This document shows positions 9,217-17,590 of a stretch of DNA of 64,000 nt, in pieces. The stretch lies in contig NZ_CP015579.1 of assembly GCF_002163585.1 (NCBI RefSeq), forward strand, positions 4,241,001-4,305,000, in the 5' to 3' direction. Every line of letters starts with the position of its first letter. Position 1 is the stretch's first letter. The notes under the pieces were generated by a model. The model ran no database searches. It saw only the letters and a list, made by a program, of their open reading frames with translations, and was not told the origin of the DNA. The DNA is from Tatumella citrea (GTDB taxonomy: Bacteria > Pseudomonadota > Gammaproteobacteria > Enterobacterales > Enterobacteriaceae). The position numbers were made by a program, and so were the translations under genes.

Positions 9217-9741
9217 TCAGTTATAATTCAAAGTAAACACCGAACTGGCGTTCGCCTGACCAGCACTAACCTGACTTGCTGTGCTGATATAGCGGGCATA
9301 AAAATTAAATCGGGCATTACCGTCTGGATCAGCCGTGACTGGTTTGGATGCATCAGATAGCCCCAGCCGACTCATATCACTATTCAGCAACTCAATGGCA
9401 ACGTTTTTAGCAGTATCTGTACCGCTATCAATCGCTAATAAATCACTACTCCCATCCGCTATGGCGCCGGTAAAGATAATACTGATGGCGACCGCCGGAC
9501 AGCCTTCCAGCTGTATTGAAAACGGCTTTTCTGTGGTTACCTTACCTGCGGCCCCATTCAGAGTTGGTGACGGCCAGCTGCCGAGATCTACCGAAAAATT
9601 ATCACTGCCGGCAGAGGCCGCACAGGTCTGTTCTGTCACATTCCCCCTCAGGACAATATCAGCACTGGCTGTATTGCCCGTCAGCGGAATTAACCCAATC
9701 ACAGTACAGAACAGCCACTTCAATACATAGTGTATCCTCAT
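9217..9741 (-). CDS. Minor fimbrial subunit (type 1 pilin family)
   Basis: A 174-residue secreted pilin with a signal peptide (cleavage after ASA at about 27). It has the two pilin cysteines C40 and C81 that form the disulfide, and a C-terminal beta-strand GQANASSVFTLNYN with the penultimate tyrosine recognised by periplasmic chaperones. It is the last gene of the fimbrial operon, 11 bases after the two-domain subunit gene. It resembles the major pilin at 14231-14818, but is shorter and lacks its acidic N-terminal insert. It probably acts as a tip adaptor, terminator or second shaft subunit; the sequence does not decide. Confidence 0.85.
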   Translation of the reverse strand: MRIHYVLKWLFCTVIGLIPLTGNTASADIVLRGNVTEQTCAASAGSDNFSVDLGSWPSPTLNGAAGKVTTEKPFSIQLEGCPAVAISIIFTGAIADGSSDLLAIDSGTDTAKNVAIELLNSDMSRLGLSDASKPVTADPDGNARFNFYARYISTASQVSAGQANASSVFTLNYN

Positions 9742-9752
9742 CGTTGACGTCC

Positions 9753-10643
9753 TTAGTCCCAGGAGATATCCAGTAAGGCATGGCTGGTAAAAGTTCCGGC
9801 GACCGGTTTCTTCCCGGTCACACTCACCGGGACGGCTTTAATGGTGACAGTCGCTTTGCCTGCACTGTCCAGGGTCAACGGATAGCTCGATGTGGAGGAA
9901 TTTGGGGTCAGAGGACTGACTGTAGGATCATTTTCTCCGGCACTCATCAAAAAACCGACGTCTTTGTTCGAAGAAACCAGCATGTTCCCCGAAACATTAT
10001 CCGTAGTCATCCGCAAATATGCCAGTGATGCCTGAGGGGAACTGCAGGAAACATTCAGTGTACGCTGCTGTACTTCGGTTCCGGAAGGTTTTCCGCCTGC
10101 ACCGGCATTTAAAAATGCCGCTGAAGAAATATCACCAAAATCCATCATGCTATTATCCATGCTCAGGTCACAATTGGTCGGCACGGGAATAGGCGGAATA
10201 TAACCACCACCGCAAACGCCGGAAGGAATAATACTATACCCCTCTGATGAAGATGTTTTGTTATAGGAGTACAGACAGGCTTTAACCGTCGAACCCGGAG
10301 TATTTAACCCAGAGGTTCCACTCACAGTTTTTCCTGCCAGGCTATTAATGACTGAAACCGCAGTATCAGAAGTAAAACTGGCCGGAGTCCCCTGGCTTTG
10401 AATAAACCAGTAGTTGTTGCTGCTACCACTGACAGGTCTGACCTGAACTCCGATAGCAATACCACATTTTGACCCATCCCAGCAAAAAGGTCCGGGAAGA
10501 ATCACCGATGCAGATGCAGTATCAATAACCATTCCATTAGGTCCAAAATACCAGGAAAAGGCATCCAGATTTATGGCACTCACCGCACTCCCCACCCATA
10601 AAGAGGACAATATAATCATGAAACACTTTAATTTAACCATCAC
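9753..10643 (-). CDS. Two-domain fimbrial subunit, probable tip adhesin
   Basis: A 296-residue secreted protein with a signal peptide ending near VSA (about residue 23). Residues about 24-145 form an N-terminal domain with four cysteines (C54, C60, C123, C144) that I do not recognise as FimH- or PapG-like. A Gly/Pro linker (145-155) follows, then a pilin domain (C158, C200, C-terminal strand ending LLDISWD). This architecture is that of tip adhesins of chaperone-usher fimbriae, and the gene lies directly behind the usher gene, as adhesin genes often do. Receptor specificity cannot be inferred. Confidence 0.75.
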   Translation of the reverse strand: MMVKLKCFMIILSSLWVGSAVSAINLDAFSWYFGPNGMVIDTASASVILPGPFCWDGSKCGIAIGVQVRPVSGSSNNYWFIQSQGTPASFTSDTAVSVINSLAGKTVSGTSGLNTPGSTVKACLYSYNKTSSSEGYSIIPSGVCGGGYIPPIPVPTNCDLSMDNSMMDFGDISSAAFLNAGAGGKPSGTEVQQRTLNVSCSSPQASLAYLRMTTDNVSGNMLVSSNKDVGFLMSAGENDPTVSPLTPNSSTSSYPLTLDSAGKATVTIKAVPVSVTGKKPVAGTFTSHALLDISWD

Positions 10644-10654
10644 AACACCTCAGC

Positions 10655-13267
10655 TTATTTATCGCAGGTGAAATTACGACGAATGATACTTTGTTTTATT
10701 TCATCCGCAGAAAGAGCATAACTTACAGAGCAGCTTTCATTATTCCCGCTTCCCCATTTAACTTTCAGCGTTCCCTGCTCACTCAGTCCATTAAGATAAA
10801 CCTGGCCATTATCACTGATAATACCGGAAGCTCTGCCGTCTGCTTCTGAGACCATAGAACCAAAGGGGATTGGTGACCCATTGTCTTTCTTAATATTGAA
10901 TAATGCCCTGTAACCTCGCAGAGCATGGAAATCGGCCCGGACCACTGCACCTTTAGTTGGAACAACATTACGCACGTTATCCTGAATATCGGTATGATCA
11001 TCCAGAGAGTTTAAGTCAAGTGCCACCCGATTATTACGATATGCTGTGGCATAAGGTTGATAAGTATATCCGCGCCAGTCAGTTTTCACTCCGGTCTGAT
11101 TTTGAATTTTTGCCCCGTCAGCACCAGCCGCTTTTATCAGTACATTCGTCGTACCCAGTGGCTGCCCAAAGGTAATTCCATTACCGTGAACAATTATCCC
11201 ACCAGATAAACCATAATTCAGACTGTGATAGGTCTGGCTATAATTATAACCCAGGCTCGAGGAACCGTAAGTACCACGATAATTCGTGTTTATCGCACCT
11301 GTTTCACCACTTTGTCCACTGTGTCCCTGACTAATGCTATAACTCAGATTACGATCAGCTAACGCTGTACCACCCAGACCTGCATTCCATTGGGTACCCC
11401 CACTGGTACTGTGGTTGGCACTGAAAGTAGCGAACATACTATCTATAGCCCGCGCCTTGTAAGAATAGCCACCACTAAATAACGATAATGGAACCGACAC
11501 GTTGAATGACAACATCCGTTCACTGGTATTCATATCACGTACCTGGTTGTAAGACCAGGCAACGGTATATGAAATACCTTTCCAGCCAGAAGTATATCCC
11601 GCCTGATAATATCGATCTTTAGAACTCGTATTCCAGTAGGTTTGCTCTGAGCCGGTAATATATACCGACCCATAATCGCCCAGCCGCTGGTTTATATTAA
11701 CCTGCAAATTCCCTTTACGGGTATTTCGTAAATTATAATAACCGGAAGGTGTGTTTTTTATACCGTCAGGACCATTATCCAGAGATGAATAGTCATAACC
11801 CGACATATTTTTATAGGTCGAGTCACTGAGTGTATAAAATCCACGGGTAGAATAACGATAACCCAGCAATCTGACGGTTGTTCCTAAGGTTTCCATCGAT
11901 TTTGCGTACAAAAATCTTAACGATTGCCCGGTTCTATGGCTTCCATCACTCAGAGTGGTACCTGACTGAGTAAAATCAAACGATGTAGCCCCCCACTCAC
12001 CGATATTCACCCCTAAACCCAGGGCAAAAGAATTATAGTGGTTGCTCATCTGGCTTCCGCCATACAGCGTATATCCGTGAGACAGGCCGTATAACAACGT
12101 AGCCTGGCTATAAAACGGGTTATCCTGCTCGCTGATACCACTACGAAAACGCCCGACCACTACATCATACTTAACCCGGTTTTCTCGCTGTAATACCGGT
12201 ACCGTAGAATATGGCTGTACATATTTCTGTACCGTACCGTCTTTTTCTTCAACAGTGACTTCCAGATTTCCACTGGTCATTTGCGGGTTAATATCTTTCA
12301 GCTCAAACGGACCCGGTGGGACGTAGGTCTGATAAACCGTATAACCATTCTGCCTGACGACAACTTTGGCATTGGTTTTTGCGACACCACGAACCGTAGG
12401 CGCATACCCCTGCATAGAATCCGGGTACATGCTGTCTGAAGAATAGAACCGGATACCACGAAATGAATTGCTGTCGAAAACATCATTTCCGGAATCACTG
12501 TCACCCGCCACAAACTGACCTTTCAACGGTATAATATCCCGCTCAATGTAAGTATTAATGTTATTCCACTGCGAATAACTCCCTTCAGAAGATGAATAAC
12601 GACTCCATGAACTATTGTTTCTGACACGCCATACACCTAAATTCATGCCACTCATCAGGCTCAGGAAGTAAGAATCACCATAAGAGCTTCTGTCACCGTT
12701 AAAGTTATAGTTAAACAGTAACGCATTAATGCCTTCATCCCATTGTTCCGGTGGAATGTATCCTCTTTCCGTACCTTTAAGAAATGCCTGCGGGATATTG
12801 ACGTTTAGTCTCAATTTTTTAACATCAAACTCTGTAGACGACGAAGGCACCACATTGGTGATAAACAGGCATTTTTCACCTGCAGTTTCTTTTTTGAGTG
12901 TGTCATCATTCACCATCACCCCAAACCGGGTGAGCCATGAGTTATCCAGGCAGGGTAACAGGCCTTTTTGCCCTTTATTTTTCTCTGCCGATGACTTGTT
13001 CGGATAAACAAAATTGATATCACGCGTCATGACAAAATTATCATTCAGGTAAATATCAACGGTATAGGTTCCCGGAGGTACTGATGAACCTGAGTCGATA
13101 AACCGGGTAATATCAGCTACTTCTCCCGGATCATCACTCAAAAACTGAGTATTAAAATAAGATTCCGCATGACTTAAAATAGGTGTAGCCAGCAGCATGG
13201 CTGTAATGATATTGAGTCCGGACGTCACTGTCCGAATTGCATTATATTTTAATATTTTCATCATCAA
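10655..13267 (-). CDS. Fimbrial outer-membrane usher (FimD family)
   Basis: This 870-residue protein is the outer-membrane usher that receives chaperone-subunit complexes and extrudes the pilus. After the signal peptide (about 1-34, ending SHA) comes the N-terminal chaperone-binding domain (FNTQFLSDDPGEVADITRF). Then come the beta-barrel, with the plug region (about 220-330, including GYAPTVRGVAKTNAKV), and two C-terminal domains ending in a paired-cysteine region (C844, C868 area). Length and blocks are typical of FimD-type ushers. The gene is intact and lies 25 bases behind the chaperone gene. Confidence 0.93.
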   Translation of the reverse strand: MMMKILKYNAIRTVTSGLNIITAMLLATPILSHAESYFNTQFLSDDPGEVADITRFIDSGSSVPPGTYTVDIYLNDNFVMTRDINFVYPNKSSAEKNKGQKGLLPCLDNSWLTRFGVMVNDDTLKKETAGEKCLFITNVVPSSSTEFDVKKLRLNVNIPQAFLKGTERGYIPPEQWDEGINALLFNYNFNGDRSSYGDSYFLSLMSGMNLGVWRVRNNSSWSRYSSSEGSYSQWNNINTYIERDIIPLKGQFVAGDSDSGNDVFDSNSFRGIRFYSSDSMYPDSMQGYAPTVRGVAKTNAKVVVRQNGYTVYQTYVPPGPFELKDINPQMTSGNLEVTVEEKDGTVQKYVQPYSTVPVLQRENRVKYDVVVGRFRSGISEQDNPFYSQATLLYGLSHGYTLYGGSQMSNHYNSFALGLGVNIGEWGATSFDFTQSGTTLSDGSHRTGQSLRFLYAKSMETLGTTVRLLGYRYSTRGFYTLSDSTYKNMSGYDYSSLDNGPDGIKNTPSGYYNLRNTRKGNLQVNINQRLGDYGSVYITGSEQTYWNTSSKDRYYQAGYTSGWKGISYTVAWSYNQVRDMNTSERMLSFNVSVPLSLFSGGYSYKARAIDSMFATFSANHSTSGGTQWNAGLGGTALADRNLSYSISQGHSGQSGETGAINTNYRGTYGSSSLGYNYSQTYHSLNYGLSGGIIVHGNGITFGQPLGTTNVLIKAAGADGAKIQNQTGVKTDWRGYTYQPYATAYRNNRVALDLNSLDDHTDIQDNVRNVVPTKGAVVRADFHALRGYRALFNIKKDNGSPIPFGSMVSEADGRASGIISDNGQVYLNGLSEQGTLKVKWGSGNNESCSVSYALSADEIKQSIIRRNFTCDK

Positions 13268-13292
13268 TGCTCTGGCAATCTCTTATCCGGAA

Positions 13293-14018
13293 TTATTTTT
13301 CAGGTGTCGCAGTCATCTGCGCAGAGACAGCACCAAAATCACTGATGGCGCTAAACTTCACCGCTCCGGATGTACCGGCAGGTATTGTTGCTGTTGTGTT
13401 ACTCATTGGTGAGGCCATAATGGCATCAATACTTTTCCCGCCAACGGTAATATTGACCATATTGACAAAATATGGGGTCGGGTTTTTTATGGTTATTTTG
13501 TTGCCCTGTACAGAGTATGTCAGCTTGCCCGGAGCTTGTGAGGAAGCCATCGTCAGTTTTGTCGGACGGACGAAGATTTTAATTCTGGTCAGGATAGCTA
13601 ACTGAAGCACGTTTTTACCGTCAACGCTTTCTTTGCTGACTTCAGGAATAGCTTTGACGTTCAGCCAGTAAACAGATTCTCTGTCTTTAGGCAGACTGTC
13701 ATTGACTTTTATGATCCGGATAGTGTTCTCACTATTTTTATCAATTACAAATAAAGGCGGAGTAATAATAAAATCTGACGTTTTCTTCTCATTTTTATCT
13801 TCTACCCAGGACTGAACCAGGTAACGGCTTTTCTGATCGGTATTGACTATAGCCAGTGATGTCTGCTTGTCTGATTGATCATAAATTACCCGCGTTGCGC
13901 CTAACGAAACACCGCCAGCAGCAAATACGGCCGATGGCAGCAATGCAGTCAGCATCAGCCCGCCAATAACTCCCTTTAAAACTCTCCTTAAACTATGTTT
14001 GTTGATATTAATAGGCAT
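13293..14018 (-). CDS. Periplasmic fimbrial chaperone (FimC/PapD family)
   Basis: A 241-residue PapD-like chaperone of two immunoglobulin-like domains that donates a strand to pilins and escorts them to the usher. The signal peptide is cleaved near residue 33-34 (AVFAAGGVSL). The family blocks TRVIYD, a PPLFVI region, ESVYWLNVKAIP and FVRPTKL are all recognisable, including the conserved arginine in the first strand and a lysine before FVRPTKL (RIKIFVRP) that anchor the pilin C-terminus. The short F1-G1 region suggests the FGS subgroup typical of type 1-like fimbriae. Confidence 0.92.
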   Translation of the reverse strand: MPININKHSLRRVLKGVIGGLMLTALLPSAVFAAGGVSLGATRVIYDQSDKQTSLAIVNTDQKSRYLVQSWVEDKNEKKTSDFIITPPLFVIDKNSENTIRIIKVNDSLPKDRESVYWLNVKAIPEVSKESVDGKNVLQLAILTRIKIFVRPTKLTMASSQAPGKLTYSVQGNKITIKNPTPYFVNMVNITVGGKSIDAIMASPMSNTTATIPAGTSGAVKFSAISDFGAVSAQMTATPEK

Positions 14019-14124
14019 TACTTATTTCCTCTGTGGGAACGTCAGACACACCAGGCTGCCGGCAAATACCGGGATCTCTGATATTCATCTGTGTGTTTTA
14101 GATAGGTGACCGAAAGTAAAATTA

Positions 14125-14159
14125 TCCGGGCAATAAGATTTCACTATCAATTGCCCGGA
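14125..14159 (-). promoter_or_regulatory. Stem-loop between major pilin and chaperone genes
   Basis: TCCGGGCAA (14125-14133) and TTGCCCGGA (14151-14159) are perfect 9-bp complements with a 17-base loop in the 212-bp gap after the pilin gene. On the minus strand a short AATTTTAC follows. Partial termination or RNA protection here would give more pilin than chaperone/usher mRNA, as known in other fimbrial operons. This role is inferred. Confidence 0.5.
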
Positions 14160-14230
14160 CAATACGCTACTAGCTTTCTGACATCAGGTCGTTATTCCAT
14201 TCGTTCCCTGACACGGAGAACCTGTCAGAA

Positions 14231-14818
14231 TTAGTTGTACTGCATAGTAAATACTGCATCCGCGTTTGCCTGACCCGGGGTCGGTGTAGCAGAAGTTGCT
14301 TTATAACGAGCAGCAAAGTTCAGAGTGTTAGTACCATCAATTAAGCTGTGGCCTTTACTGAAAGTAGACCCATCCGGGGTCATAACAGATGAATCTTCAT
14401 CCAGGATTTCGATACCGACACCTGTTGCAGTGGTATCGTTGTCGCCGGAGTTAACTGACAGTAAAGTGGCATCGCTGTCAGTCGTCTGTCCTGAGAATGC
14501 AACACGAGCAGTCGTTGCCACAGTAGTATCACAATCATTCAGTACAATTTTGAACGGAATAGTTGCGCTGGTATCACCGATGCTCTGGAAAGATGCTGTA
14601 CGGTATTGTCCCAGGTTAACTGTCTGATCAGCCGATTCGGTGCTGACCGCACAGGCAGCATTCACCAGACTTCCGTTGAAATGCACAACGCCGCCCTGCA
14701 CTGTTGTTACGGTATTTCCCGGAGGTGTCGGATCATCTTCACCTTCAGCCTGTACACCTGCAGCAGCCAGTAAAGAAGCTGAAGTCAGCATGGCTAAAAT
14801 AATTTTATTCAGTTTCAT
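14231..14818 (-). CDS. Major fimbrial subunit (FimA-type pilin)
   Basis: The first gene of the fimbrial operon encodes a 195-residue pilin. A signal peptide is cleaved after VQA at residue 24. The mature chain starts with an acidic Pro/Gly stretch, then the donor strand [17 protein letters not shown], with C56 pairing with C96. It ends with [14 protein letters not shown], carrying the penultimate tyrosine. It is Thr/Ala/Asp-rich, as major shaft subunits are. Its position first in the operon, upstream of an intergenic stem-loop, fits high expression. The type 1 family assignment is firm; the exact fimbria type is not. Confidence 0.88.
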   Translation of the reverse strand: MKLNKIILAMLTSASLLAAAGVQAEGEDDPTPPGNTVTTVQGGVVHFNGSLVNAACAVSTESADQTVNLGQYRTASFQSIGDTSATIPFKIVLNDCDTTVATTARVAFSGQTTDSDATLLSVNSGDNDTTATGVGIEILDEDSSVMTPDGSTFSKGHSLIDGTNTLNFAARYKATSATPTPGQANADAVFTMQYN

Positions 14819-15236
14819 TATATAAGTTCCTGGTGTTCATTAAATAAATTAAGAATTAGTATTCATGGGTAATCTTGTGTCGGAAGGCTGCTTTATAATA
14901 ATAAAATCAATATTCCTGACAGTTACCTGCTCTCAGACATCACGCCCCATCCCTTGAAGCTTCTAAACATTCATAAATATTGAATACTTAGATGATGAAA
15001 CATTAATCCAATAACTAATATAACTTTCACTTAGTAGTTATGTTCATCTTAGGATGTCGGGGATAATAATAAGTTAGGAATTTTTCATGATATAATCAAA
15101 TCTTATTATTATTTGATTAAATTAATAAAGAACAAACAAAACAGTATGTTACGTGATTACTTGAGATGTGAAATTACATCAATTGATGAAAAGGCCACTT
15201 TAAGTTAGACTTAATTACAGATAACACAATCCTGCA
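14819..15236. promoter_or_regulatory. AT-rich divergent control region of the fimbrial island
   Basis: This 418-bp gap separates the leftward fimbrial operon from the rightward regulator gene and is far more AT-rich than the housekeeping flanks. It contains a perfect 9-bp inverted repeat TAATCAAAT / ATTTGATTA (15093-15101 and 15111-15119) and a 7-bp one ATAACTA / TAGTTAT (15011-15017 and 15035-15041). Either could be an operator for the winged-helix regulator. I see no recombinase gene nearby and no pair of repeats resembling an invertible fim switch. Confidence 0.5.
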
Positions 15237-16178
15237 ATGGCATCACACATGAAAAAACATGCTCGTTATTATTGCATTGCCAGTAAAATGATATACGACA
15301 TCAACCTTCAGACACTCAGCGATCTGAATATGACGATTAGCACACGTTTATTGACGTCAGCTGCTGCATGTTTCATCTGTTTACTGGAAGAGAAAGGAAA
15401 AATTGTCAGCCGAAAAGTGCTCATGCATGCAGGCTGGGAACAGCATGGCTTTATCGTTACAACCAATACACTTAACCAAAATATCTTGCTAATAAGAAAA
15501 GCTATCGCCCGGATTACAGACGAACCTATCCTTAAAACCGTCTTCCGGCAGGGAATTACCATTCCTGAAGAATTTGACGTAATTGCATTTGAAAGCAAAG
15601 ACTCACTGGATAATTATATTAATAATAGTTATCAGACAGAAAATGAAACTCCGGCATTGGACAATGCTCACTTTGATGGCGAAATCGTCAGTGAAGAACT
15701 GTCAGATCCAGTGACGGTCAAAGAAGACAAATCATTAGAAACGCCAACATACAACTATATTATCGATAATAAACCAACAATCATTACCTATAATCAGAAA
15801 CCTTCTAAAAATAAATTACCCCGACATTTATTGATTAATATCATTGTTGTGCCATCAATATTAATAATAGTTTTCTTTATTTCTATGTTTAAAATGGTGG
15901 ATTACTATAGAAATACTAATGCCGGAGACTATCTTCCCCTTGCTGGTTATCAACATACAACTACTGTTGACGGATTTTCTGTTTATCTTGATGAAGAAAA
16001 ATGCCCCTCCGACTATGCATTACCCTTCCTGGAGCAACACCTCCAGGACTTTCAGAATACCCCGGCTAAAAATCTCTATGTGAGTTGCGAAAAGAATATC
16101 AACCGGATATCGGTTTTCCTCTGCAATAAGGATGTTAAAGATCCCACTGCAGAGTGTTCATCTTTTTACTATTTATAA
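15237..16178 (+). CDS. Membrane-anchored winged-helix regulator (CadC/ToxR type)
   Basis: This 313-residue protein has three parts. The first is a cytoplasmic N-terminal winged helix of the OmpR/Trans_reg_C type (about 20-115: strand-rich start, KIVSRKVLMHAGWEQHG, NILLIRKAI, LKTVFRQGITIP). The second is a polar linker and a single membrane helix (about 198-220). The third is a short periplasmic domain with four cysteines (C256, C284, C296, C307). Such one-component regulators bind DNA while membrane-bound. It is divergent from a fimbrial operon and nine bases upstream of a FidL-like gene, so it probably controls the fimbriae. No clear ribosome binding site marks the start; ATGs at 15249 and 15288 are alternatives. 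Confidence 0.82.
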   Translation: MASHMKKHARYYCIASKMIYDINLQTLSDLNMTISTRLLTSAAACFICLLEEKGKIVSRKVLMHAGWEQHGFIVTTNTLNQNILLIRKAIARITDEPILKTVFRQGITIPEEFDVIAFESKDSLDNYINNSYQTENETPALDNAHFDGEIVSEELSDPVTVKEDKSLETPTYNYIIDNKPTIITYNQKPSKNKLPRHLLINIIVVPSILIIVFFISMFKMVDYYRNTNAGDYLPLAGYQHTTTVDGFSVYLDEEKCPSDYALPFLEQHLQDFQNTPAKNLYVSCEKNINRISVFLCNKDVKDPTAECSSFYYL

Positions 16179-16187
16179 GAAGGCTTC

Positions 16188-16661
16188 ATGAATACTAAAA
16201 TGTTGTCGATAGGGATAGCGATACTACTGATCACACTTTGCGGTACGTTTTATATCGTCAATAAAAACAGTTCAGACGATAGTTCCATCAACTGTACAGG
16301 GCAAATTACTGTCACCAGGAACACCGGGAAGCTCACTATGAATGTTCTTTTCTTTATTGACGATAATGTCAGCACGATTTATCTGCGGGGAGTACTAAAG
16401 AGTAACGGTAAGACATATATCCTGAACCGTAGCATTTATGCCAATGTCACCACTAAGAACAACCATTACCGGTTTATCACCCAAAAAATATCTAACGCTC
16501 AGGAATTACCCTCCAGCGGGCAGGAGTTTTCCGGTATCTTGCCAAAATACCTGCAGTCGGTGAACTCTCCGCAGGACTTTTTCATCTATAAAATCAATCC
16601 GTCCAGATACATATTCACTAACGGCTATATACCATCGCTCTATTGCAAAAAAATCACCTGA
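16188..16661 (+). CDS. FidL-like membrane protein
   Basis: A 157-residue protein with one N-terminal membrane helix (about 5-23) and a periplasmic domain holding a cysteine just after the helix (C36) and another near the C-terminus (C154). The arrangement and the CTGQITVTRN and GKLTMNV-type blocks recall the FidL-like family, small membrane proteins found next to CadC-like regulators and fimbrial genes in enterobacteria. An AAGG site precedes the ATG, and the regulator gene ends nine bases upstream, so the two are surely cotranscribed. By analogy with ToxS or TcpH it may protect or modulate the regulator's periplasmic domain; that is inference. Confidence 0.65.
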   Translation: MNTKMLSIGIAILLITLCGTFYIVNKNSSDDSSINCTGQITVTRNTGKLTMNVLFFIDDNVSTIYLRGVLKSNGKTYILNRSIYANVTTKNNHYRFITQKISNAQELPSSGQEFSGILPKYLQSVNSPQDFFIYKINPSRYIFTNGYIPSLYCKKIT

Positions 16662-16684
16662 AGTCATGGCGAGCAATGTACTGA

Positions 16685-16739
16685 GCAGGAAGCAGGAAGC
16701 AGGAAGCAGGAAGCAGGAAGCAGGAAGCAGGAAGCAGGA
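16685..16739. repeat. Heptanucleotide tandem repeat, (GCAGGAA) x 7.9
   Basis: Seven exact copies of GCAGGAA and a last copy missing one base run from 16685 to 16739, 24 bases after the stop of the FidL-like gene. No divergence is seen between copies, which points to recent slippage or active variation. It is intergenic, in the tail of the regulator-fidL transcript and about 130 bases before the cpxP terminator. Confidence 0.95.
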
Positions 16740-16867
16740 TAGTCAGATGCCATGACTATGCAACAGAAAAATCTGCGTTCTTCAGGTAGATTCACACCCT
16801 CTCTGCTATTTTTTGCAGAGAAGCACACTGAAAAAAGTGAAAATTTATCAGTTACCAAATTTAGGGC

Positions 16868-16894
16868 AAAAAAAACCCCTCATCGCTGAGGGGG
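16868..16894 (-). terminator. cpxP terminator
   Basis: On the minus strand CCCCTCA-GCGA-TGAGGGG is followed directly by eight T's: a canonical intrinsic terminator about 80 bases beyond the cpxP stop. Confidence 0.88.
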
Positions 16895-16975
16895 AAGACA
16901 GGGATGGTGTCTATGGCAAGGAAAAAGGGATACTACATACTGTTGGTACTGTCTTACGGTAATCAGCATCGCTGC

Positions 16976-17440
16976 TTACGGTAACCTGCTGACGCTACGT
17001 ATATTTTCCATACGTAACTCAAAATTTTTCTGTAAAACAGCTTGTTGGTCTGCTGTTAACAGGTTGTACATCTGATGACGAACCTTCGCCATTTCAACTT
17101 GCTCGCTGGCATGAATCTCAGCCATTTTTTCAGCCTGGGCCCGAACAGCAGACTCGTTAAAATCTTTTGCTGTTTCAAGGTCATGCATTTTTTCGATATC
17201 CGAAAAAGTCATGCCGGACCTGATGTGGCGCGCCTGATACATTAAATCCCGCATTTGCTGGCGCTGCTGTTCAGATAATTCAATGCCATCAAACATATGA
17301 TTTTGTGAATTCTGCGCCATACTATCTGCTGCTACCGGGATTTCCTGTTCCATCTTATCTTTCATCATCCCGTCACATTTTGCAGAAACCTGACCTGCAA
17401 AGGCCAGCGACGAAAGAGCGATGACGATAATTTGGCGCAT
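16976..17440 (-). CDS. cpxP: Periplasmic Cpx regulator/adaptor CpxP
   Basis: CpxP is the periplasmic protein that restrains CpxA and delivers misfolded proteins to DegP. The 154-residue product has a signal peptide (cleavage near VSA, 20), then the conserved HMFDGIELSEQQRQQMRDLM block and the LTADQQ repeat of the CpxP/Spy LTXXQ family. It is divergent from cpxR with a CpxR box between, as in E. coli. Differences from E. coli (166 residues) include a shorter C-terminus and a Met-rich, cysteine-containing mature N-terminus (KCDGMMKDKM). Confidence 0.9.
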   Translation of the reverse strand: MRQIIVIALSSLAFAGQVSAKCDGMMKDKMEQEIPVAADSMAQNSQNHMFDGIELSEQQRQQMRDLMYQARHIRSGMTFSDIEKMHDLETAKDFNESAVRAQAEKMAEIHASEQVEMAKVRHQMYNLLTADQQAVLQKNFELRMENIRSVSRLP

Positions 17441-17522
17441 CCTTGACTCCGGGATTGTTAAACGTTTCTCGACTCAACGAGAACCAGTGTAATCCAGTGG
17501 CTGCAAACATCCGTCAGGGGGT

Positions 17523-17537
17523 GTAAAACTACGTAAA
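17523..17537. promoter_or_regulatory. CpxR box between cpxP and cpxR
   Basis: GTAAA-ACTAC-GTAAA is an exact match to the known CpxR consensus GTAAA-N5-GTAAA. It lies in the 150-bp gap between the divergent cpxP and cpxRA, where E. coli carries its autoregulatory site. Confidence 0.85.
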
Positions 17538-17590
17538 GTGACAACCGGATAACCATGGAACACGGTATTTTTCCTGCGGAGGAAAACATA

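Noticed and set aside
14819..15236. An invertible fim-type promoter switch
   Set aside because: The inverted repeats are short and close together, and there is no FimB/FimE-type recombinase gene nearby.
16685..16739. Possible CRISPR-like array
   Set aside because: The unit is 7 bases with no spacers and there are no cas genes in the window; it is a simple sequence repeat.
16664..16858. A leftward 64-codon frame spanning the heptamer repeat
   Set aside because: The repeat itself keeps the frame open by encoding a periodic CFLLPAS peptide; no start signal and no homology that I recognise.
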